From positions 1 through 64,000 of the forward strand of contig NZ_OY764059.1 of assembly GCF_963668085.1 (NCBI RefSeq): a stretch of 64,000 nucleotides of DNA. The letters are read 5' to 3'. The notes under the pieces are model-generated. The model was not told the origin of the DNA, did not search any database, and saw only the letters and a list, made by a program, of their open reading frames with translations. Positions 58,248 through 64,000 of this stretch are shown piece by piece. Position 1 is the first letter of the stretch; every line of letters starts with the position of its first letter. The position numbers were made by a program, and so were the translations under genes. The stretch comes from an uncultured Ilyobacter sp. Its GTDB lineage: Bacteria > Fusobacteriota > Fusobacteriia > Fusobacteriales > Fusobacteriaceae.

Positions 58248-58453
58248 AATAAATTTCACCATTTTCTTTATTTTTTCAGTATAGCATATGATATATATAG
58301 TATCAATTGCATCTAGTGTCCATTATTTGATCAAAAATAAATCAAATGTTTACACAAATTACTGTTGGCTAATTTTAATACAGTTCATCAAATTATTCTA
58401 CTTATTTTTTTTTCTATTCCTTTTATTTTAGTGATAATTTTTAAATTCTACAA

Positions 58454-58483
58454 AAACAAAAAAAACCTGCTAATAAGCAGGTT
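58454..58483 (-). terminator. Terminator of tRNA-Gln
   Basis: Minus strand: AACCTGC and GCAGGTT pair around TTATTA, followed by a T-run. It lies 17 nt after the tRNA. Confidence 0.88.
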
Positions 58484-58499
58484 TGGTTTATTATTATAA

Positions 58500-58574
58500 T
58501 GGCTGGGCTGGCTGGATTCGAACCAGCGCATGACGGAGTCAAAGTCCGTTGCCTTACCGCTTGGCGACAGCCCA
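58500..58574 (-). tRNA. tRNA-Gln (TTG)
   Basis: 75 nt, acceptor TGGGCTG with CAGCCCA, anticodon loop CTTTGAC (TTG), discriminator G, CCA encoded. An isolated gene with its own promoter and terminator. Confidence 0.97.
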
Positions 58575-58585
58575 ACAACGGGATA

Positions 58586-58614
58586 ATAATAACATATTTG
58601 TTTTTTTGTGTCAA
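58586..58614 (-). promoter_or_regulatory. Promoter of tRNA-Gln
   Basis: Minus strand: perfect -35 TTGACA (58609-58614), 17-bp spacer, -10 TATTAT (58586-58591), then TATCCCG. The start would be only about 5 nt before the mature tRNA. Confidence 0.85.
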
Positions 58615-58663
58615 CAATTTTTTATCATATCTTTCTAGATGATTTCAGTTGGGATTTTCAAAA

Positions 58664-58695
58664 TAAAAAATAAGTCCTTTTGGACTTATTTTTTA
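58664..58695 (-). terminator. Terminator of spoVG
   Basis: AAAAAATAAGTCC and GGACTTATTTTTT form a perfect stem that begins at the spoVG stop codon. Confidence 0.88.
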
Positions 58696-58983
58696 TACTA
58701 GAGTTTCTGCCTCTGACTCTTCTTTTTCAATTTCATTATATTTTTCGATTACTGTATCAGTAACCTCTTTTCTGATTTCTGGAGTGATCGGATGCGCAAT
58801 ATCCTTGTACTCTCCATTAGGCATCTTTCTAGAAGGCATCGCCACAAACATTCCTTTTTGTCCATCAATCACTTTCAAGCCATGAATAACAAAGCACTCA
58901 TCAAAAGTAATGTCCGCGTAAGCCTTTAGCTTTAGTTCATTCTCATTCTTCACAGTTCTGAGTCTTACGTCTGTAATTTTCAT
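58693..58983 (-). CDS. spoVG: SpoVG family nucleic-acid-binding regulator
   Basis: A 96-residue SpoVG protein. MKITDVRLRTVKNENELKLKAY (start), TFDECFVIHGLKVIDG (about 27-42) and FVAMPSRKMPNGEYKDIAHP (about 46-65) are the family's most conserved blocks. It binds DNA and RNA at specific sites and regulates many genes in bacteria that never sporulate. ATG 58983 is chosen. A TTG nine bases upstream also follows GGAAGG but would add three non-family residues. It lies downstream of ispE with about 33 bp between, matching the ispE-spoVG neighbourhood of Bacillus. Confidence 0.96.
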   Translation of the reverse strand: MKITDVRLRTVKNENELKLKAYADITFDECFVIHGLKVIDGQKGMFVAMPSRKMPNGEYKDIAHPITPEIRKEVTDTVIEKYNEIEKEESEAETLV

Positions 58984-59016
58984 CGTACCCAAGCACCTTC
59001 CTTTTTGTTTGTTGTT

Positions 59017-59877
59017 TTATGAAAAACTGCAAAGATAAACTTCACAGCCCTCTAAAAGACCTTTTAAATTTGAATATACTTCATGAGAATTTTTCTTTTC
59101 CACTAATGAGAAATAGGCACTACCACTTCCAGACATGAAAAAATCTGTTAATTCTAAACTGTCTAAAAAGTTTTTAAATAACCTCAAATCTTCATTTTCA
59201 ATTAATAACGCCTGTTCCAAATGATTTTCTATATTGTTTAATACATCAGAAAGTTTGTTTTCCTTTAATCCATCTAATATTTTTTCAATATTTGCATCTT
59301 TTTTGTTTTTAAGTTTTGAAAAATTCTTATATGCCTCTTTTGTACTAACTCCAAAAGGCGGCTTTATTACAAGAATATCACACTGGAGATTATTTTCCTC
59401 TATTTGTAACTTTTCCCCTATACCGTTAATTCTGCAGGTTTTATTTACAAGAAAAAATGGAATATCTGCCCCTATACCTTTTGACATATCTATCATTTCC
59501 TCTAAACTAAGAGGATTTCCGTGATACAGATTCAGCTCCTTCAAAAAAAATCCGCCGTTAGAACTTCCTCCTCCGAGGCCGGCTTGGTGGGGTATATTTT
59601 TCTCTAAATATAGATTTATCTTTTGACTGGGTATTCCTGTCTTATTATAGAAGGACTCATAAACCTTATAGAGAATATTTTCCTTCCCTGTTGGTATATC
59701 GTCTCTGTTTGTCCTTATAAGAAGAGTCCCAGGCTCTCCTGTAAACTCTATTTCAATTTCATCACAAAGATTTATAGGAACCATTACCATATCTAAAAGA
59801 TGGTAACCATTTGAAAGTTTACCCTTTATGTTGAGCCCTATATTTATTTTGGCATTTGATTTGATTTTCTTTATCAT
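59017..59877 (-). CDS. ispE: 4-(cytidine 5'-diphospho)-2-C-methyl-D-erythritol kinase
   Basis: A 286-residue GHMP kinase of the MEP isoprenoid pathway. It phosphorylates CDP-methylerythritol at the 2-hydroxyl. Motifs: AKINIGLNIKGK (about 9-20), the ATP-binding loop PHQAGLGGGSSNGGFFL (about 91-107), GADIPFFL (about 132-139) and the C-terminal SGSGSAYFSL (about 249-258). Length normal. It begins 2 bp after the stop of rqcP, so the two are co-transcribed. Confidence 0.95.
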   Translation of the reverse strand: MIKKIKSNAKINIGLNIKGKLSNGYHLLDMVMVPINLCDEIEIEFTGEPGTLLIRTNRDDIPTGKENILYKVYESFYNKTGIPSQKINLYLEKNIPHQAGLGGGSSNGGFFLKELNLYHGNPLSLEEMIDMSKGIGADIPFFLVNKTCRINGIGEKLQIEENNLQCDILVIKPPFGVSTKEAYKNFSKLKNKKDANIEKILDGLKENKLSDVLNNIENHLEQALLIENEDLRLFKNFLDSLELTDFFMSGSGSAYFSLVEKKNSHEVYSNLKGLLEGCEVYLCSFS

Positions 59878-59879
59878 AC

Positions 59880-60164
59880 TTAAAACAATTCCTCTTTTTC
59901 TGGTATTTCTAGCTCCTTTACCTCTATTATTTTTACAAGGTCCTGGGCTTTATCCTTTGGTACATTTCCTTCAGGGACATCCACTATCTCTATTTTAAAG
60001 TATCTGTTAAAATATTCTAATTCTAAAATATCTCCACTTTTTATCTCTGTACCAGCTTTGGCAATTTTCCCGTTTATTTTTGCCTTTTTATTATCAATTA
60101 CTGTTTTTGCTACAGGTCTTCTTTTTATAACCCTAGATACCTTCAAAAATTTATCTAATCTCAA
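59880..60164 (-). CDS. rqcP: S4-domain RNA-binding protein RqcP (YabO)
   Basis: A 94-residue protein. The S4 RNA-binding domain fills the first 60 residues (MRLDKFLKVSRVIKRRPVAK, INGKIAKAGTEIKSGD), with a short acidic tail. It matches RqcP/Hsp15-type proteins, which bind 50S subunits carrying stalled nascent chains and help RqcH add alanine tails. The start codon is TTG at 60164 behind GGAGGAG; no ATG is available. It is flanked by mazG and ispE. The mazG-rqcP order equals yabN-yabO of Bacillus subtilis, which supports the call. Confidence 0.9.
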   Translation of the reverse strand: MRLDKFLKVSRVIKRRPVAKTVIDNKKAKINGKIAKAGTEIKSGDILELEYFNRYFKIEIVDVPEGNVPKDKAQDLVKIIEVKELEIPEKEELF

Positions 60165-60272
60165 ATTTACTCCTCCAATTCATTTTTATATTACCTTATT
60201 TTTTATTCTTATCAAATTAATTTTTTCAAGGATTTATATAGTCTTTTGACCTTTTATTATTTAAATCAAAGC

Positions 60273-61031
60273 CTAATTTTTTGTCTTTTTTGCCTCTTGC
60301 CACAATTTTTCCATTTTTTCTAAATCTGAGTTTTCTATATCACAATTTTCCTCTATATATCTAAACCGCTGTTCAAATTTATCATTGGTTTTCATAAGGG
60401 CATCTGTGATGTTTATTCCCGCAAGCCTAGCCACATTAACTAATGAGAAAACAACATCTCCCATCTCCTCTTTTAAATTTTCTAAATCCTTGTTTTTAAA
60501 GGCCTCTCTCATCTCTTCTAGTTCCTCTTCCATCTTATCTATGGCTCCATCTATATTTTCCCAGTCAAAACCAACTTTTGAAGCTTTGTGTTGGAGTTTT
60601 TCAGCTTTTGAAAGAGGTGGCAGGACTCCTGGAATTCCATCAAGGATAGATTTTCTATGTCTGTGCTCTTTTTCCTCTTTTTTTATAGCATCCCAATTTT
60701 TTATCACTTCACCACTGTCTTTTACCCCTATATCTCCAAATACATGGGGATGTCTCCTTATTAATTTTTCAGACACTCCCTTAGAAACGTCCTCTATATC
60801 AAACTGTCCATTTTCCTCCATTATAAGAGACTGAAAAACAACATTGAGCAAAAGGTCTCCTAGCTCACCTTTCAACTCATCCCCTCCCTTATCCATAGCT
60901 TCTAACGTTTCATAGACCTCTTCTAAAAGATAAGGTTTCAGGCTCTCTATTGTCTGTTCTCTGTCCCATGGGCATCCTCCTGGTGCCCTAAGTTTTTTCA
61001 TTATTTCCACAAGTCTTTGAAATTCTTTCAT
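60273..61031 (-). CDS. mazG: Nucleoside triphosphate pyrophosphohydrolase MazG
   Basis: A 252-residue MazG that hydrolyses (d)NTPs to NMP and pyrophosphate, cleaning the nucleotide pool. Two MazG repeats are seen. The first (about 10-110) has GGCPWDREQT and EEVYETLEAM...ELGDLLLNVVF, with the metal-binding ExxE/ExxD set. The second (about 150-245) has KVGFDWENIDGAIDKMEEELEEM and EEMGDVVFSLVNVARL. HRHRKSILDGIPGVLPPL lies in the middle. ATG 61031 has a GGGAGATG site. Earlier in-frame ATGs lack one. It follows mfd after 202 bp that include a repeat remnant. Confidence 0.95.
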   Translation of the reverse strand: MKEFQRLVEIMKKLRAPGGCPWDREQTIESLKPYLLEEVYETLEAMDKGGDELKGELGDLLLNVVFQSLIMEENGQFDIEDVSKGVSEKLIRRHPHVFGDIGVKDSGEVIKNWDAIKKEEKEHRHRKSILDGIPGVLPPLSKAEKLQHKASKVGFDWENIDGAIDKMEEELEEMREAFKNKDLENLKEEMGDVVFSLVNVARLAGINITDALMKTNDKFEQRFRYIEENCDIENSDLEKMEKLWQEAKKTKN

Positions 61032-61095
61032 AATCATCTCCCATGTGTATATTGTCAATAATAATTTTTGATATTTAATCGAAACAAATATTTAA

Positions 61096-61207
61096 TTTAT
61101 CCAAAAGGTTTTGTATTTGTTCGTGCTAATTTTTCTGTCTTTTATCGGTTTTCATTCGTTACAAAAGCTTTTGACTCTGATCTTTGGATAAATTCAGTAA
61201 TTTATAA
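61096..61207. repeat. Remnant of the dispersed repeat, copy C
   Basis: About 110 bp closely similar to one end of copy A (18015-18125): TTCGTGCTAATTTTTCTGTC, TTTTATCGGTTTTCATTCGT and an AAATTCAGTAATTTAT end. The other three quarters of the element are absent. TTATCC and GGATAA bracket the remnant and may be a trace of its own short ends. It lies between mfd and mazG. Confidence 0.75.
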
Positions 61208-61233
61208 AAATTTATTTTTGTCCATATACATTT

Positions 61234-64000
61234 CTAGTCCTTGAATTTCAATAAGAATTCAAGAATATCTCCCTTATATCTTATCCCCTCTTCTTTCGGA
61301 ACATAGATTACTTCTCCCTTGGATATGAGATCATGAACCTTGTCAAAGTCTAGTTTTTCCTCTAAAAACTTTACTAGATACCCCTCTTCTGTTTTCTTTA
61401 TTCCCTTTAAAAAATTCTGTCTGGCCAAAAGTTTTACCTCTAAATAATAAAAGAGATTTTTCACAGGATCAGGCATTTTTCCAAATCTATCAACAAGTTC
61501 TGATTTTATATCTTCTATCTCACCTGTAGAATCAACCATTAGAAGTCTTTTGTAAATAACTATTTTTTCAGATTCATCAATATAACTAGTTGGAATATTG
61601 GAATCTAGACCTAAGTCTACATCGACATCTTCAGGAAGTATCTCCTCTCCCTTAACCTTTCTTACCTCCTCATCTAAAAGCTTTAAATAAAGATCATAAC
61701 CAAGAGTTTCTAAGGCTCCGTGCTGTTTTTCACCCAATATCTCTCCTGCACCTCTTATTCTCATGTCCTCCATTGAAAGCTGAAATCCTGCCCCGAATAC
61801 CCCTATATTTTCAAGGGAATCCTTTCTCTGCTCTCCTTTTTTAGTCATTTTCTTATCCTTATCAACAACCAGATAACAGTAGGCCTTACGGCTTCCACGT
61901 CCTACCCTTCCCCTCAGCTGATAAACTTGAGACAAGCCGAGTTTGTCTAGGTTTTCTATTATTATTGTGTTGGCATTTTCTATATCTATTCCGTTCTCTA
62001 TTATAGTTGTAGATAGTAGTACATCTACTTCGCCATCTTCAAACTCTTTTATTCTGTCTCTTATCTCGTTAGGGGTCATCTGTCCGTGGATATAGGTTGT
62101 CTTTACGTATTTAGGAAGGATGGCCTCTATCTCCTCTAGTTTTCTCTTCATGTTTTTCACAGAGTTAAAAAGATAGAATATCTGTCCCTCTCTTGCAACC
62201 TCTTTCATAACTGCTTCCCTTATGTTTTCCTTGGTTTTTTCAATAAACTTTGTTTCCACAGGAAGCCTGTTAGGAGGTGGGGTCTGTATTATAGATATGT
62301 CCCTTATTCCAAGAAATGCAAGATTTAGAGTTCTAGGTATAGGGGTGGCCGTGAGAGTCAGCATATCCACATTGGCTCGGAAATGTTTTAACTTTTCCTT
62401 GGCTTTTACCCCAAATTTTTGTTCCTCATCTATGACTACAAGTCCGAGGTTTTTAAATCCCACATCTTTTGAAAGAATCCTATGGGTTCCTATTACAAGG
62501 TCTACTGTTCCTGCCTTAAGTTTTTTTATGATCTCATTTTGATCTTTATCACTTTTTAATCTAGAAAGAAGGGATATCTCTATGGGATAGTTTTTAAATC
62601 TTTCTAAAAATCTCTGGTAATGCTGACTTGCAAGTACAGTTGTAGGAGCCATAACCACTACCTGCTTTCCGTCCATGAGAGCTTTAAATGCCGCCCTCAT
62701 AGCAACTTCTGTTTTTCCGTAACCTACGTCACCGCACACAATTCTATCCATAACAATGTGGGATTCCATATCCTGTTTTACCTCTTCTATTGATCTCAAC
62801 TGATCCTTGGTCTCGTTATAGGGAAATCCTTCTTCAAATTCTTCTTGCCATACTGTATCTTTTGAAAATGCAAAACCGTTTTTACTCTGTCGTTTTGCTT
62901 GGATTTCTATCAGTTCCTTTGCAAACTCCATTATATCTTTTTGTAGTTTTTCTCTTCGTTTTCTGAATCCTCTCCTACCTAAATTGTATATCTCTGGAGT
63001 AGAGCCCTTTTCACAAATATATTTTTCTATCCTGTTTAGTCCTGTTACTGGCACATACAACTTATCTTCCCCGGCATATCTTATGGATAGATAATCATTT
63101 TCATCTATTTTTTCTATTCCTAAATATATACCCACTCCATAGACATCATGTATTATATAGTCTCCAGGTCTTATCTGATTTATATTGGTATATTTCACAC
63201 TGTCTTTTGTTATATCAGTTCTTCTTATTCTTATACCCTTTAACTCTCTGTCAGTGAGCACTAGAGTATTTTCATTCATAAAGCCTTCATAATGCTGTTC
63301 TTTCACTATATTTATAGGAGTTCCGAGAAATATCTCCTTATATCTTTTTTCCTCTTCAGTCATAATTATGACTTTTTTTTCAGCAGCAATTTTTTTTACA
63401 TTTTCATAGTCCTGATAATTTTCACTATCTTCATTTTGAAACCTGATTATCTCAGTGGTCATGGTTTTTTCTAAAATATCAGAATATTTATTTCTGAGTT
63501 CAGACTCACTATCTCTGTTTCTGAGTATAAACTCCTCTAACTTATAATCCATAAGCTCTCTGTTTTCTAGATAGATTTCCATCTCATCAGATACCATTTT
63601 TTCCAGTAGTTCAGAAAAGGTTGTTTTTCCATCTTTATTATTGTTTATGTACACATTGATCTCATCTAAATTTTCTATAGACTTCTGGGTTTCAATGTTA
63701 AAATAACTTATTCTCTCTACTTCGTCACCGAAAAATTCTATTCTCACTGGGTTTTCACCATTTGGTGGATAGATATCTAAGATATCTCCTCTACGGCTGT
63801 ATTCCCATCTTTTTTCCACAAGGTAATTTTTTCTGAAACCGTTTTTTACAAGTTTTTCCTCTATAAGTTTTAAATCATATTCCTTTTCTATACAAAGTTG
63901 TATCTGTTCTCCCCTTGTAAAATAATCTTTTAAAATTCCTTCAAGTGAAACAAGGAGTATCCAGTTATCTCTGTTTTCTAGTATTTTTAAAAGACCATAG
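61234..64000 (-). CDS. mfd: Transcription-repair coupling factor Mfd (5' end beyond the window)
   Basis: 921 residues are visible with the true C-terminus; the frame stays open to the window edge, so 200 or more N-terminal residues are missing. Mfd removes RNA polymerase stalled at DNA lesions and recruits UvrA. Visible in order: the UvrB-like region (RRGDILDIYPPNGENPVRIEFFGDE), the polymerase-interacting CarD-type domain (RPGDYIIHDVYGVGIYLGIE), the RecG-like motor with Walker A GDVGYGKTEVA, Walker B VVIDEEQKFGV, TATPIPRTL and QLRGRVGRG, and the C-terminal TRCF domain (KIVIYKRLL...). The gene precedes mazG and rqcP, as in Bacillus. Confidence 0.97.
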   Translation of the reverse strand, partial: YGLLKILENRDNWILLVSLEGILKDYFTRGEQIQLCIEKEYDLKLIEEKLVKNGFRKNYLVEKRWEYSRRGDILDIYPPNGENPVRIEFFGDEVERISYFNIETQKSIENLDEINVYINNNKDGKTTFSELLEKMVSDEMEIYLENRELMDYKLEEFILRNRDSESELRNKYSDILEKTMTTEIIRFQNEDSENYQDYENVKKIAAEKKVIIMTEEEKRYKEIFLGTPINIVKEQHYEGFMNENTLVLTDRELKGIRIRRTDITKDSVKYTNINQIRPGDYIIHDVYGVGIYLGIEKIDENDYLSIRYAGEDKLYVPVTGLNRIEKYICEKGSTPEIYNLGRRGFRKRREKLQKDIMEFAKELIEIQAKRQSKNGFAFSKDTVWQEEFEEGFPYNETKDQLRSIEEVKQDMESHIVMDRIVCGDVGYGKTEVAMRAAFKALMDGKQVVVMAPTTVLASQHYQRFLERFKNYPIEISLLSRLKSDKDQNEIIKKLKAGTVDLVIGTHRILSKDVGFKNLGLVVIDEEQKFGVKAKEKLKHFRANVDMLTLTATPIPRTLNLAFLGIRDISIIQTPPPNRLPVETKFIEKTKENIREAVMKEVAREGQIFYLFNSVKNMKRKLEEIEAILPKYVKTTYIHGQMTPNEIRDRIKEFEDGEVDVLLSTTIIENGIDIENANTIIIENLDKLGLSQVYQLRGRVGRGSRKAYCYLVVDKDKKMTKKGEQRKDSLENIGVFGAGFQLSMEDMRIRGAGEILGEKQHGALETLGYDLYLKLLDEEVRKVKGEEILPEDVDVDLGLDSNIPTSYIDESEKIVIYKRLLMVDSTGEIEDIKSELVDRFGKMPDPVKNLFYYLEVKLLARQNFLKGIKKTEEGYLVKFLEEKLDFDKVHDLISKGEVIYVPKEEGIRYKGDILEFLLKFKD

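Overview
The window is a piece of a low-GC, Gram-negative-type anaerobe chromosome, most probably a member of the Fusobacteriota of the Ilyobacter/Propionigenium kind. This is an inference. It rests on the AT-rich DNA; strong AGGAGG ribosome sites; a periplasmic binding protein whose signal peptide has no lipobox; an outer-membrane-like beta protein; an SLH-plus-coiled-coil envelope protein; hybrid cluster protein (Hcp) with a Crp-type regulator; and Firmicute-like gene neighbourhoods such as mfd-mazG-rqcP and ispE-spoVG. I did not compare the 16S with any database.

Layout. (1) 1-16.4 kb: three rRNA operons in tandem, all on the minus strand (16S-23S-5S). The leftmost is cut by the window start. 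An intact IS4-superfamily element with a 7-bp target duplication sits between the middle and right operons. Only the right operon carries tRNA-Ile and tRNA-Ala in its spacer. (2) 16.7-17.6 kb: a two-gene split LysO-type lysine exporter. (3) 18.1-25.7 kb: a nitrosative-stress-type block. A Crp/Fnr regulator (HcpR-like) diverges from a tightly coupled three-gene operon encoding a cytoplasmic substrate-binding-protein-like protein, a HypB/CobW-like GTPase and an ABC ATPase without any permease. Then come a long structured-RNA candidate, a small zinc-ribbon protein, aroE, a dCMP deaminase and hcp. The operon and hcp both have a GTAACA-NN-TGTTAC palindrome centred near -41. This permease-less ABC/GTPase operon is the best candidate for an undescribed system here. 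(4) 25.8-34.2 kb: two MATE exporters, two small basic proteins, a membrane HD-GYP-like protein, an Smr protein, YaaA, a secreted hypothetical and an EamA exporter. (5) 34.3-35.25 kb: an 11-gene tRNA array on the minus strand. (6) 35.3-38.2 kb: an overlapping UvrD-like helicase and Fe-S PD-(D/E)XK nuclease pair. (7) 38.3-42.1 kb: an outer-membrane-like protein, a polar amino acid ABC transporter, a GIY-YIG protein and an unlisted 30-residue membrane peptide. (8) 42.2-48.1 kb: a complete pyruvate-dehydrogenase-type complex (E1 alpha, E1 beta, E2, E3) facing a lipoate-protein ligase. (9) 48.3-49.6 kb: a HEPN-like protein and a Nudix ADP-sugar pyrophosphatase. (10) 49.7-54.6 kb: a fourth rRNA operon. 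(11) 54.9-64 kb: M18 aminopeptidase, glucose-6-phosphate isomerase, an SLH protein, tRNA-Gln, spoVG, ispE, rqcP, mazG and a 5'-truncated mfd.

Stable-RNA genes share one promoter design: TTGAC(A/G/T), a 17-bp spacer, TAT(T/C)AT, and often a CTTGTCC- or CCTGTCC-like start region. A dispersed repeat of about 0.4-0.5 kb with a terminal hairpin occurs twice in inverted orientation (17.6 and 30.9 kb), with a remnant at 61.1 kb. In functional terms the window combines high translation capacity (four rrn operons, twelve tRNAs outside the rrn spacers), anaerobic NO/hydroxylamine defence, and pyruvate oxidation through a lipoylated complex with its own lipoate salvage enzyme.
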